Origin: Sphagnum compactum
Taxonomy: Eukaryota; Bryophyta; Sphagnopsida; Sphagnales
Assembly: GCA_965153455.1 (NCBI GenBank)
Contig: OZ234493.1
Span: 26,650,213-26,714,212, forward strand
Direction of reading: 5' to 3'
DNA: 64,000 nucleotides
The notes beneath the pieces are model-generated. The model ran no database searches. It was not told where the DNA came from and saw only the letters and a list, made by a program, of their open reading frames with translations. A program made the position numbers and the translations under genes. The stretch's first letter is position 1; each line of letters begins with the position of its first letter. Below, piece by piece: positions 13,541-26,637 of this stretch.

Positions 13541-14663
13541 GACAAGAGTTCTTTCTCAGAAAAAGAGAGAGAGAGAGAGGAGCACACGAATATCACTACA
13601 CCAAAACTAATGCTGTAGCGCAGAAAGAAAAAGGCGGGAGAAAAATGCGAGTGGGAGAAGAAGAGGAGAAGGAGGAGCTGGAAAGACAGAACAACCAATG
13701 GGGCAAAGTGCGGAGGCGGTGGAGCCAGCGGCGGATGGACGGTCACACCATCGCATTCTGCAGAGGCAGCGTGCTGGTGCGGAAGGCTGGCTGCCTTGCA
13801 TGAAGCGGGCTGCCATTTTAGGGCAGACAACGAGTACAGGCCACTTTAGGGTATTTGCAGCAGCAAAAACCTACCTGGAAACAAGGAGCCGCTACCAATT
13901 CAATTAGACTAGTGCCCCCCCCCCTTATACAATAACAAGGGGTGTGTCAATTACACTGTTGGCCTTGCCATTTACATAAGAAGAAACTCAAATATATCAC
14001 CATGCAAAACTATCATCTTCAAAAAATCCTCTACGAGAAACCAAAATCCTCTAACATATTATAACTCTGTAACTAATCTCAAGTTTCAATTACACAAGCC
14101 AAAATGTCATCTTTCAAAAATCCATATATTTATATAAAAATAGACCTATTATTATTACCTAGGGTCCAAAATCCATTAAGCTACTATACTCTATAACGAA
14201 TCTAAAGCACAATATCTTTGCCTTGGTAAGCAAGGCCAATAAAAATTTTAACTAGTCTAGCCTGTGACCTTGATATAAGTGTGAACTAGTTATTTACCCA
14301 ACTAATTTTTCCTTTCAAAATCATTTTTTTGTAATTTAATTGAATTTTCAATGACAAAAACTAATCAAAAATTCAATATCTCTTGCACCTTAGGTCTAAG
14401 AAATTTCCAACTCGTCCTTCATTGAACATTTATGAAACCAACTCAATCCACCCCTTACTCATTGAGGACTTTCCAACAATAAAAAGAGATTGACAAGAGG
14501 CATTGTGGTTTTGGAGATTACAACGCGACAAACAAACAAACAACCTAACTTACCCTTCTCTCTTACAAGCTTACTCTATTCCTCCCAACCATCTTGACCA
14601 AAAAAACTTTGGGTGAAAAAATGGAGTGGAGAAATAAATACCCACCCCTGGCTTGTAATGTCA
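13541..14663. other. 5' flank of TOM40
   Basis: The first 370 bases are GC-rich and probably hold the TOM40 leader and core promoter, including a GA/CT run (13564-13580). A run of ten C (13915-13924) marks a sharp change to AT-rich DNA that continues to about 34.6 kb. Short open frames on the plus strand here have no family features and are not called. Confidence 0.5.
13564..13580. repeat. (GA)n dinucleotide run in the TOM40 leader region
   Basis: An uninterrupted GA run lies 24 bases upstream of the TOM40 start codon; on the transcribed strand it reads as CT repeats. Pyrimidine-rich leaders and GAGA-type motifs near start sites are common in plants. Confidence 0.7.
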
Positions 14664-14881
14664 TAGCACCTTGGCAGCTTCAACACTAGTTATGTCATTT
14701 GTAAAAATGTTGAAATTTTGAACCAAAAAAATACAAAGAACAAAATTTTTGTGAATGAAAATAAAGAATTTTATTTTTCAATATTTTTTAAAACCTATTT
14801 TTCCACACAGAATCTTCAAATTTAATGAATTAATGAATTAATTAATCAATAGGTATGTGTTGAAGCTGCCCCTATATACTA
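14664..14881. mobile_element. MITE-like element, copy 1 (about 218 bp)
   Basis: Terminal inverted repeats: GGCAGCTTCAACAC at 14673-14686 and its exact reverse complement at 14857-14870. Outside these, imperfect arms extend to TAG...at the left and ...CTA at the right, so the ends read TA...TA. The interior is AT-rich and cannot code. A copy with the same ends lies at 51831-52031. Size, lack of coding capacity and inverted ends fit a MITE. TA borders would suit a Tc1/mariner (Stowaway-like) parent, but they could also be part of the repeat, so the superfamily is left open. Confidence 0.72.
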
Positions 14882-17800
14882 GGGTATGAATAGATAGATT
14901 TGCATGGCTGGGAATGTAACCGGGTTTGGTGTCTAATTCAATTGGGGTACTTAGTGGTTTTCCATTACCACATGACAGAATAGCTAGTGTCTTCCCCTAC
15001 TGGGCTCAATGTGTTCCAAGGTGGAGCAAGCCTTACATGGCCATTTACATATTGCCCTTAAACCCTAAACCCTAAACCATGGTCCATTTCATATTGCCAT
15101 CAAGAGCAAGAACTGCAATGTTTAGGCTCCTTGGCTACCTCATTGAGAGGTAGAATTGGAACTTATTGTCTTGACTTGAGTTGTCCTTGACTCGAGAATG
15201 GTTTGTAAATTGAGCCTCGAGCGAAAGCCTCAAGCATAATATCAATAGAATTCACCTGCATGGATGAATATTATTTAATGAGTTGGATAAAATTAATGAA
15301 ATTACAAATGAAATCCATACATAATTTGAAGGAAATCTAGGTCAAATACATTTTACACCCATCTCTAGGGTTTTTCTTTCTCAATTTTGTGAACTAGCCA
15401 AAGTGAGAACCCTCCACAAGAAGCAAGAGCCAAATTTGGCTATAGGTTAAAAGAATCTTGTGATAGAAAAAAGAAAATGTATTACATAGATGTGAAATTT
15501 CATACAATTTTTTTTGCCTGCCCATCTCCATTTTATGTCAATGCCAATATGAATGCAATATGTAGGTGTTAGTATGTCAAGCTATAATGTCACATAGTTG
15601 CGATGGTAAATCAAAATTATGGGGACATTGGGTATGGATTGGTGAAATAGTACCATTTGTTTAATGTGCATGGGATTTTAAGAATTGCTTTTAAGGTAGA
15701 TGGGATGTAGCTCCATCACATAGAAACTAGCCCTAATTAAATCAAATACACAATTGCAATTTGCCATAGAACATCCAAATCAAAATACTAACCAAAGTGT
15801 TATTTAAGTGTTTCAAAAATATACAATTTCAGTTTATGTCAAAATTTGAAAAGCATTTACATGGGAAGTATGCATGGTAGTAAACCTGAGGCTAAAACAA
15901 CACAGTATCAACATACACTAAATCAATTCATGTAATATTGCAACAAAGATGAGATCTAGTTAAAGAATATGCAAATTAATCTTGTATTTTCAATTTATTT
16001 AATGACAAGTTCTAAGGCATTTATAATAAAATCAGTTCTAACCCCAACAAATAAACAAGAAGAAAGCCCAAAAATATGGCATTTATGAGCACAAGTTGGT
16101 TTACATCATATCTGAAAGAAAACTATTTGGGAAAGCAAAATCACAAGCTTTTATAAACATTTTGTTTACAATGTGGAGACTAAAAGCTAGAGCTGGTTAA
16201 CTTGCTTATCGTGCATTAATAAGCATATGCTTGAGCTACCAAAACCATAAGACTCACCATTGGAGGTAGATTCCAAGGCCTAGTGGTCTATGCATGGTAG
16301 AACACTAGTTCACCCTTGTGAATAACACTAGATGGGGAAGGAGAGGGTGACGATTAAGCAACATAAGTGTTCACAAAGGGTTGATGGATAGATGGGAAGC
16401 AAAGGGTTGTTGGAAGGACTTCAAAGAAATCCATGTTCAGAATATAATGGTCAAAATCTTTGTTGCAATAATGTCCTATTATTATACACAACAATTATGT
16501 AAATTAGAACATAGAAAAGCTAGTCTTTCATGCCATTCAAGAATGAAAAATATAGAATGCACTTGCGTACAAAATAAATCCTAAAGATCATGTTTTATTG
16601 TCAAGATAATGTTTTCATCATCCTAAAGCATGTGAGCCTAAGTTTCAGGATTGTCAATGTGGCTCTCGTTGGGGTTAAGGCATAAGGCCACCAATGTTGC
16701 ATGTAACTTTGACCAATTATCCGCATTTGTAAACATGAATCGAAATTTTCTTATGTATGGAACAATACAACAATAACATTAACCGCACCTTGATCCTAAA
16801 ATCAAAACTCTTTTAACTAATGAAAATGTGTATGAGCTTATGTAACAACCTTGTGTACTATACGTACAATAGTCTTCGAAGAAAATGTGCAAAACCAAAA
16901 AATAAGCATTCCTACATCAACATGCAATCAATCAATCATAGAATTTTTAAAACAACCATTGTGAGAAGGTGCATCAATTTGCATTCCCATTAATCAATCA
17001 ATTAAAGACTTTTCTTTTTCTTTTAACCAACTATTGTGAAAAAGTTTATCAATCCATATTTCTTATTATACTCTTATTATGTAAGGTTGTGATTAAATTT
17101 CTCTTGCTAAATTCCTAGTTGGCTCAAATTTGATTACAAGAACAAGGGAAATTTTGACTTTCAAAGCTCTAAAGGACCATCAATCATAATTCTCTAAAAA
17201 GGGTAAGGGGATTATAGGCATTGAAGGTAGGCATCAGACAATTAATTCTTTTGACAACTTTTACGTGATATGGGTTGATGATGCCCATGATCTAGATCTT
17301 GCAAGCCCAACCCATTATTCTTGTATCACATTGGCCCCCAAAGAAAATTTCGTGAAACAATAATCAATCATAGGCCACCTTATGTATGGAGATTGTAATG
17401 TTTTAATGCATATAGATGAACTCAAAGATTGTCAAGTAACAATTGCAAGGGGCAATTTATAATATTTTTCTTTGATCAAATATCAATTTTGAAGGTAAAT
17501 TTAAATTGTTAATAACTATAATAAATTGAGAAATTTCATCAAGTGCCTTTCCACTAACAATCCATAGCCTTCCACTAATAACAATAGGTCTACTTGCCCC
17601 CCCAATCCAATTTGTAAGTGATGCAATGTGATGCATAAATCAATGAACCCACACTTGTTAATAGCAATTATGTTCACAACAACTCAAATAAAAAGGTTTA
17701 CCCCATACTATCCTTGGAAATCCAAAAATTTGCCCTATAATATCCTCAAAATTTTCCAAAAATTGCATCTTACTACCATATGGGTCTCGGGCAAGGCCCA

Positions 17801-18829
17801 TCTCCTAATAGGTTTCATTTCCTATGGTGCCTACTCCATTAAAAAGGCCAATGAGAAGTTATTATTGCCCTAATTTCCTCCCATGTGGTCTTACCTTGAG
17901 TGACAAAGTAGTTACCACCAACAAAATTTAATGGCAAATGGTAGGACTACACTAGATGTTAAGGTGTACAAGTCGAATAGTAGTGCTACTCAAAAAAAAT
18001 GGACCAAAGCAAAAATGAGGTGGTGTAGTTCATATGTGAGCTGGGTAGCCCATTAGAGACAATAATGCCCAATTTTAAGGCCCATGTATCTAAGTGGAAA
18101 GGATGGGCTCTCAAAGCATCTTTGAATGACCACAAGTAGTAATTACACAATACCTTATTGCTAAAGCATTTTATGTTTTAACTAGAGGCAATAGTTGATA
18201 TATGCTAGAAGATGGGGCATATGATGAGAAAAAGGTGAAAAACAATGAAAGAAAAGTTGGAAAAGACCTTAAAGACGACATTTATGTAATACAAGATTCA
18301 TGAAGCCTTGGATGGACAACAAATTCTTATCTACGAGTAAATACTTTTGGAATTTGATGTTGACAAATTAAATTCGTTGTTGCCTCTTGCTTCAAGTCAA
18401 TTCTCCAACTTTAAGTCCAAAATAATGGTGGACATACTCTATTAGAGAAGGTTGAACTTTCTACCTCCACTCCTTCATTAGACTTGATAGTGGACATGGT
18501 TGCCCCCGCAAGGTGTGTTGTTCACCACTATCACTAGGCTAGCATTAAAAAAGACAAATGATAATTTTTCATCAATACATGGTTAATCAAGCAAATGTGA
18601 TGTGGCAATTTAATGTTTGCATTCCCATCAACATAGCATTTCCCACATTAGACTTTCAATCCAAGCAAACATGTGACTAACTTTGACTGTAGTAAAATAA
18701 TTGATCATAGTATTTTATTATTTTATTTCATTTGCATCAAATATTGGGTAATATACAACATTTCTAAGGGAAAAAAACATAATATGAAACATTTGTTATT
18801 TTCTTCACAGTCGTATGTAAAAATGACAT
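14882..18829. other. AT-rich spacer without recognised genes
   Basis: Every frame is broken by many stops, and no splice-linked protein blocks could be assembled. The composition and the scattered short open frames look like strongly decayed repeat DNA. The only distinct mark is a telomere-type string at 15060-15078. Confidence 0.5.
15060..15078. repeat. interstitial telomere-type repeat
   Basis: AAACCCTAAACCCTAAACC contains two and a half copies of the plant telomere heptamer. It is far too short to be a telomere; such strings also occur as telo-box promoter motifs or repair scars. Here it lies in gene-free DNA. Confidence 0.75.
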
Positions 18830-19330
18830 GATTGTGCACATAAAATAAACAATTTTTCAATACATTTTCTTTATGGTCAGACGTTGGGAATAAATAAATT
18901 TTAAAATTATACTTAATATTGGATGTAATTTTTTATGATCCCACATCAAAAATAAATTCATCAAATCATTTTCATACATTCACATGTAACAAATATACAT
19001 TTTTATTTCAATATTCACGATTACATATAAAAATGTTACTGTCACATGTAGAAATTAAACTTTTCAATTCATTTTATTTACAACCACATGTACAAAATAA
19101 ATTTATGAAGTCATTTTTTCATGTGGTTCACATGTAACAAATATATTCTTTTTTTCCAATTTGTATGGTCCCATATAGAAATGTTACTTGGTAACATGTT
19201 GAAATTAACTTCATTAAAAAAAAATTATAATCACATGTAAGAATTTTTTTTCAATATTTATAATTGTTTATGTAAATCTTATAATCATAGATAGAAATTA
19301 AATTGATTTTATTTTAGTTTCATGTTTAAA
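18830..19330. repeat. degenerate array A (CACATGTA-containing units)
   Basis: Blocks of the type CACATGTA(A/G)... followed by AAATTAA and TTTTCAATTCATTTTATTT recur about every 55-110 bases (for example near 18980, 19047, 19088, 19130 and 19233). Copies differ by substitutions and length changes, so the unit is a smeared consensus. It reads as an old tandem array decayed by point mutation. Confidence 0.5.
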
Positions 19331-19689
19331 AAAATTGGGTGTTTTGGGGGTTTCTCATTTTTTTAGTCATGTTTATGTGGGTTATGGTATGTTGGGTGGT
19401 ACCCTATTTAGGCGTCAACAATATAAAATGTCACTATAATCATGTTAAATAAATGTGCACACACATATATAATCAAAATCCTATGCATTCAATGAGGGAA
19501 GAATCCACACATTATTCAATTCTAAATCATGTATTAACAAAATAATTAAACACAAATCACTAGTCCAAAAGTGAAGTGCAATTCACTAGCCTAATTCACC
19601 ATGGGAGGTTGAAAGTGAATCAATTTCACCCCACTTTAGTCATTACACATTGCCTAAAGTTATGTCATTATATGGTCATTGTGTAATCA

Positions 19690-21080
19690 TGTTTCTTTAC
19701 AAGTTCATATAATTCATTATTAATTGAAATAATTCATTATAATAATTAGATTTTTTTTTTTATGTTCTTGTTTTAACATTAATGTATCATAAATTATATG
19801 TTAAATTATTTTTTCTTGAATTTTATTCCACCCTAGATTATTATCTAATAGTTTATTTTAAGTTATTTTACATTTTTATTTTAAATTATTATTGATTAAT
19901 TTCAACTATTTCACCTTAAATTATTATAGGAAATCATACCCTAGGTTATTTTAGTTATTATAGGTTTATCCATTTTAAGTAATTTTAGAATATTGATTAT
20001 TATTAAATTTTTAAATTATTCCACCTTAGGTTATTTTGATCTATTTTAAGTTATTCCATCATATATTATTTTCAATTATTTTAAATTATTATAGGATTTT
20101 CCACCACATATTATTTTTAAATATTTTAAATCATTATACCATAAGCTATACCTAGCCTATGGTGGATTAGTCTATAATAATCAATAATAGCATAAGGTAT
20201 AATACCCTAAAATAGCCCACATTGGAATACTTATAATCACTCAAAAAAAACATAAAATTTAATAACATATAATAGCCCAAGGTGGAATAACATAAAATAA
20301 ATAATAGTTTAATAATTTATAATAGTACAAGGTGAAATGTTTTGAAATAATTGAAAATAATCAAGGGTAGAATAACCTTAAATAACCTAAGGTGGATTAA
20401 TAGTTTAAATAACCAAAAAAATGTAAAATAGCCTAGGGTGGAATAACCTATAATAGTTGAAAATAACCTTTAGTGGATTCATGTAAAATAGATTATGGTG
20501 AAATAGCCTAAAGTAACCAAAAATAACCAAGAAAATCCAAAGGTGGAATAGCTTAAATAACTAAAAAAGCTTAATGTGGTTTAGCTTAAAATGATCTAAG
20601 ATGAAATAATTTATAATAATAATTTTATATTGGATTAACCTAAAATAACTTAATGTGAAATAGCCTAAAATAACATGGGGTACAATAGCTTATAATAACC
20701 AAAGGTGGAATAATTGTAAATAGTTTATAATAATTTATAATAACCCATGTATAATAGCTTCAGAATAACAAAAACTAGCATAAAACCCTAGTTAAAGGTA
20801 ATTTAGAAATAGTTTAAAGTAGCTTACATTAACCTAAGAATAACCTAAAATAGCCTACACCAACTTAAGAATAATTTAATATGACCATTAGAACCTAACT
20901 TATGGTAACCCACACATAAACTTGGGTAGCCTATAATAAATTGCATTAACCTAGGGATAACTTAAAATTATCCTATGAACCTAGTCTATGGTAACCTACA
21001 ATAGATTTGGGTAACCTACACTAACCTAAAAATAACTTAAGGTAACCTATTAATATCTTAGATTACATAGGTATGTAAAG
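19690..21080. repeat. degenerate short-motif array B with an orientation switch
   Basis: About 1.4 kb made almost only of variants of one short motif. From about 19,690 to 20,135 it reads like TTATTCCACCTTAGGTTATT with spacers of TTTTAAATTATT. From about 20,155 to 21,080 the same motif appears as its reverse complement, AATAACCTAAGGTGGAATAA with spacers of AAAATAGCC. The change happens around 20,135-20,160. Units drift in length and sequence towards the right end (AACCTACACTAACC types). Confidence 0.7.
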
Positions 21081-23849
21081 TAGGGTAACAAGGTAACATA
21101 GGTAGGAAATATGCTTATGGTAGATACTTAGGTAAATTAAAAAAAGAATGTTCATAATAATGTGTCATGAAAAATCATATCACTTAATTAAATAATGGTC
21201 CAATGGTTAAGGATTTGCTCCTTAAGCATGGAGGTGAAGGGAATGAAAGGTTTAAACCTTTACACTTGCATTTTAAATTTGTGGGCTTAGTTGACCTAAG
21301 TTCCTTGCTTAGGTTAAATGACCTAGGTAGATTAGCTTAAGTCCTTGGGTGCTTAACCTAGCTAAGAATTAGGAGACGGTGAATTAACTATTAATGAATT
21401 TAATTAATGATTTCATTTGTCTATAGTAACTAATCCCCATTCACTACATGGCTAGCCACTTTCACCATGACAAATTTGTCCAAATTCATTCAAAATCTAA
21501 TCAAACATAAAATTAACTTGGACACATAAACACCTTTAAAGATGAGCACTCAATTTCGCAAAAAAAGAATCATCTTGCTCTTCCAATAATGCAATATCTT
21601 CAAGAACCAAAAGGTTCAAACCCATTCACATTAAATTACTATTTAAACCTATTAATCCTTTAATGAAAGGAAACATTTTCAACAACTAAAATGTGTTACA
21701 ATCTAGACGCCTACATCCATAGTTGCCAACAATATAAAACATGTCACAATAATCTTGTTTTAAAACATGCACGCACACATAATCATCCCCTTATCTAGAT
21801 AGTATGGGATGTGTTGTGGGATGACCAAAAATAGACACCTTGGTTTCAAGAGATGAATTCAATAGGCTAGGTGTAATTGTGAGCCCCAAGGTTAGTCGCT
21901 TAATTGTAATCCCCTTAATCTTTGACCAAGTATAATCACGTTCAAAGCCCCCCTTACAACATCCTTATTATCAAATACAACTATAAGTATTCCCAACCTC
22001 TTTACATGTGCACCAAAAGCATAACCAATCTCCTTGGGAAACCATCTCCAAAGGTGGTGTTAAACACCCCATGTGCTAACCCATGGAACATTAATCACAT
22101 ATCACACATTGATAACACCATTTGTAAACCCACATTAACATACATTTAAAACTGCAAGCACCACTGCAAGGTTTGGGTGGGTGAAAACACACTACAAGGG
22201 GGAACTTTGGCAAAAAAATGTATTCAAATTTTGGTATTTTTGTACTCTTTTGGAAGCAATTTTTTTTCATTTCATCAAGTGTTTTGAGAAACACTTAAAA
22301 TGAATTTTGGACATAAGGCTTTTAACACAATCTTGTTATCTTTCAAAAGAAAGTATTTTTATACATTTTTTTTTCATACACTTATGTTCGTTTACATGAA
22401 AAACCTCGTCCATATGTTTGTTGTGAAATCACATGAGTGGAACTTTTCATATGGAATTGAAATGATACAATTGATTCATATGCAATGTCTGGCTAAACAT
22501 TTAAACAAGTTTGACAATCATTCAAATGATGTTTTGAAATATCTTTGCACTTTGTAATATATTGTTACGAGTATCACATTTTCACAAATATATTTTTTAA
22601 TCATTTATTAGGAATAAAAATTGTAGTTTTTTTTTACAATTTTTATTCCTTGGGTTTTGAACTAGCTCATAATTAATACAATTTATGAAAATCTTTTAAA
22701 ATGGGTTTAATGGAAGTTCAAACACACATAATTTTGAAAATCGATATGTGTGACAACATTTTTTGTTCATCATAATGTGTTTTCACCTAGGTCGACCCTT
22801 TTGTCAATGTTTGGAAGATGACATGGCACACAAATGCACACATGATTTTGCCAGATCATGTCGTTTTGATTTTATAAAATCAAGATTCCTTTTTAATTCT
22901 TAAAATAACACATCCTACTATAAGTTCCAACATTGTAAGAATTGTTTGCTCTAGGTATACATAGTCTCCTAAGGTGTATTTTCAAATATGTGACGAATAT
23001 CTTCCTCCATGTATAGTGACATACCACAATGTGTCTTGATGTTGAACAATAACAAAGTTTTTCAAAAACCATTTACATGACTTTCTTAAAGAGTCATGTT
23101 TTATGATCACATGCATGCATCCACACATTTGGATCATCCACATCCAAAATTATCATTATTTCTTTACAAATGGATGGAGGTAGGTTTGGTTCTCAATCAA
23201 TTAAAAGGAAATATGGCAAGAAGTAAACAAATGATGTTTGCGTGCTAAACTTATAGCCCCTAGCCAACCATGGCAATTGGAGGTTCTAATGCCCCAAATG
23301 TCCTTCTTTGCCAACCATGTTTTTGTAAATATCTTTTGACTATTTACACAACCTTATTTGCCAAATTGTCTACATCACAAATTTGCCATCCCAAAATTTT
23401 GTAATGGAAATCATGCGAAAGTCATTCTTTCATGGGTTCGTGCTTTTTGCACACATATGTCATGTGTCAAAAATATGTATGATGCATGTATAAGTAGGAT
23501 GAATGTATGAACCTACTTATATGTGCATCATATTTTCTATCGTGGGCACAAAAACAATCAAGACAATAAGTTTTCCCAAGGACATGAACAAGGGCATGTT
23601 TAATTTCAAATCTCAAATCATGAAACAAAAACATGACATGTGCAAGATAATATTTCAACAATACTTTATTACAAAATCAAAAACAAAATAGAACAAGGAT
23701 GAACCCAAAACTAATATTGAATAGACTAAAGGTAACGGGGAATTTTCCTTTATTACTCATTAGACACCTAGCTCAAATAACTTCCAACTTACATGTGGCC
23801 CATGTTCACCCATGTGTGGCACATGTCCACCCATGTGTGAACTATGAGT
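21081..23849. other. AT-rich spacer, probably decayed gypsy 3' part
   Basis: No intact reading frame is present. The stretch lies just downstream, in element orientation, of the reverse transcriptase remnant at about 25 kb, so it could contain the integrase end of that element, but no HHCC or D,D-35-E pattern could be read with confidence. No long terminal repeat was recognised. Confidence 0.35.
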
Positions 23850-24100
23850 GAATTAAAACTCAACTAAAAATGAATTAAGGCTCAACCAATAATGAATTAA
23901 TAATTAACTATGAATTAACAAAAAATGAACTAAGTTAGCTAAAAATGAATTGAAAGTGATCAAAATTTAACTAAAAATGAACTAGGACTTAATTAAGAGT
24001 GAATTAAAAATTAATTAAAAGTGAACTAGAAGTGAATTCAAACTTAATTGGAAGGTAACTAAAAGTGAACTAAAACTAAATTAGGAGTTAGGTACAAATT
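23850..24100. repeat. degenerate array C (AACTAAAAATGAATTAA units)
   Basis: A 250-base stretch of drifting copies of roughly GTGAACTAAAAATGAATTAA, each about 15-25 bases long. It resembles array B in style (short AT-rich unit, many substitutions) but has a different motif. No strand switch is visible. Confidence 0.6.
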
Positions 24101-24939
24101 TATTACAAGTCATGAATAAACGTTCATATGAATGAACTCCATGGCATTGACAATTGTAACACTTTCAACAAAATTGACAAGTTTAAAAAATGGGTAATTA
24201 GCAAAAACATACATTGGGCCAAATAGATCGATGTTTCTTGGTTTTTGAATGTGTAACTAAGTCCCATTTATTTTCTAATGAAAGAATTCCTATAGTCAAT
24301 AATGAGGTTCAACCTAAAGGTGATTAAATTTGTAAGGTGTTTCGGTATTCATTATTAAACAAATGATTGGAAAGATGATGTGCATGCCATAATCCAATAT
24401 GAACAAAACATCGGCTATCACATAATCTGCCACCCTTTAAATGTGCATAAAAATGGCGCCCATCAATGTATTGTTCCCATTGGAAGGTAGATTAGCTCAA
24501 GGGAAAATATGTAACCAACATGTTGGCTTTGATTCAAATAATTTGGTTGAGACACAACATGACAATGTATGTGAGTAAAAAGCCAATGTTTTTGGTGGCA
24601 TTGACTAAACAAGGAAAACAAGTGAGTTGGTAAACATTGGTTTTTGTTAACTTATATAATATGTTATGAAATTTATTTGCTTCAATGCAAGGGAGGAGAA
24701 AATCCAGTGGCAAGGATCCAAAATTCAAACCTACACAAGATTTTTCAAGTTAAATTTGTTAAAGACGTTACATCATTTTGAAGAAATCAATAGTCTATTA
24801 CCATGCCACAAATTTCTTGCAACTTTGTCGTGTCCATGTTGTAAGGAATTTATTTGATTTTTTACTCCTAATATTTTTAGTTTCCAAACCCAAAGTATAT
24901 CAAGTGGCCTTAAAACATGTTAAACCCCTAGCTTTCCAA

Positions 24940-25369
24940 ATAGATCATATGGCCTATATACTTAATTTAATCGTTAAATTTTTTTCATGAATCTTGAAAT
25001 GCAACTTCAATCCATGGGTTTTCAATCATTAAAAAACTCAATGTAGGTGTTTCTCACGCATTTGCATTGTAACATTGGAGTTGATGATGTCATTAATGTA
25101 ACATCAAACATAATCCATCCATCTTAAAATCTTGTCCATAATTACATGGTATTCTACATGGGCATTTTTCAACCCAAATAACAAGAATTACCATTAGTAG
25201 AACCAATCCTTTACATGTTCATAAATTCCCCAAAATGTAGTTTTATATTTGTCCACTTCCTTGATAGGTGTGAGGTGGCACCCAAACTTCAAAGTTCCAG
25301 GTGCTAAATACCCTAGCATGCCCAATGGCATCAAGGATTTCCTCTAGTGTTGGCATGGAATATTTATCA
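24940..25369 (-). pseudogene. gypsy reverse transcriptase remnant with a mutated active site
   Basis: The piece nearest 25,369 reads YSMPTLEEILDAIGHARVFS, the start of the gypsy RT palm; next come YKTTFWGI and FGLKNA. A later block reads CYINDI where functional enzymes have the Y-x-D-D active site, so the first aspartate is now asparagine. TGA and TAA stops interrupt the block between 25,070 and 25,000 before LKTHGLKLH. The order and spacing of these motifs are specific for gypsy RT. The gene is dead. Confidence 0.85.
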
Positions 25370-25764
25370 AATTTGGTTTATTGATTCACAAGTTGATAAT
25401 CCCCATACATTTAAAATATGGCAAAATAAACAGGATTAATAAAATTGTGATAAATTGCACCAAATTTGAACCATAAACAATAATTGTTGTTAGATATCAA
25501 ATATAATGAAAATTATACCATATGCATTTTCCATAATTTTAATAAAGTGTTTTTGAAATGAAATTCAAAACATTTTCAAACTACAAGCATAAGAACTAGT
25601 AGATGAACATTATTTCATATGTTTTCAAACACATAAAAGACATATAGATTCAAATTAATGCTAGCTAGATGCCAAAAAAATTAGGAAACATTGAAATGTT
25701 TCAAAGTTATGTAACTTAAGATGCATGTGTATGAATCTTAGCCAAAACTAACTAAAATTGTTTT

Positions 25765-25767
<3 letters not shown>

Positions 25768-25803
<36 letters not shown>
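25768..25803. repeat. (TA)n microsatellite
   Basis: About 18 uninterrupted TA units lie inside the decayed gypsy region, between its RT and protease-like blocks. Confidence 0.9.
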
Positions 25804-25807
<4 letters not shown>

Positions 25808-26346
25808 TAAATACTAAATCTTAACAACATACCCTAATCATGAATGTGGCATAAAGCTAATAATCTAGGTCAAACAATTGAGGTCCACTGATTGACCTAA
25901 GACTTGTTGATGAAATGCCCCATTTAAACATGGTTGGTAATAATGCCGATAAGAAATCCCATTCATGTTTCTTGGCCAAAAGCCTTGTTGATGAGGATCC
26001 CAAGCAAGTCTTGGTTAATTGTCCCAAAAAACATGAGATATTGGAAAGTTAAACAAAGTTGGGAATGCTATTCATGGCCACCCCATTTTATTGACTAATG
26101 CCAATGGTGGTTTGTTAGTAAACATAATTAGTTATGACAACCTCCCTTTGTCCAAAATGTTGCTAATAATGAATAGTGATGGTCTTTACACCCTATCATA
26201 TTTTTGTTTGAATACTTGTGGTGGTAAAGATTTGTGACCAATGAACTTTCAAACCTACCATTGCTGCATGGACCAACATGACTTGTTCAATCCAAAAGCA
26301 GAGTTGGTGAATACTTGCCTTGATAACTTGGTTTGAGAATCACCCA

Positions 26347-26637
26347 TCAACAAGTTACAACACATTCTTTAAAATGTAAGTTGAAAATTTGTTTAAAGCA
26401 ATTATAAATAGTAGAGCACCCACAACATCTCAACTTGTAAGATGCAATTTCCTTCCAAAAACCCAATGTGAAACCCATGGGATACAAAATTGCTCCACCA
26501 ATCAACACATCATATGACATGACATTTGCCACAATGGTTTTGATTCTCATGGTGAAATCATTGGTAGGATCATTTTGTTGCAATTTCACATAAAATGTTT
26601 GATGTGTGTTCCAATGAACCTTTTTTGATCCACCCAA
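26347..26637 (-). pseudogene. gypsy protease-to-RT linker remnant
   Basis: A 96-codon open stretch contains SYDVLIGGAILYPMGFTLGF, which resembles the end of a retropepsin domain (YDVLIG..ILYPMGF) in plant gypsy-type polyproteins. It lies between the zinc knuckle and the RT remnant, as expected. The catalytic D-S/T-G site was not found upstream, where the frame is broken. Confidence 0.6.

Noticed and set aside
13698-13907. 69-codon plus-strand open frame upstream of TOM40
   Set aside because: It lies in the probable TOM40 leader/promoter, has no known motif and no splice continuation.
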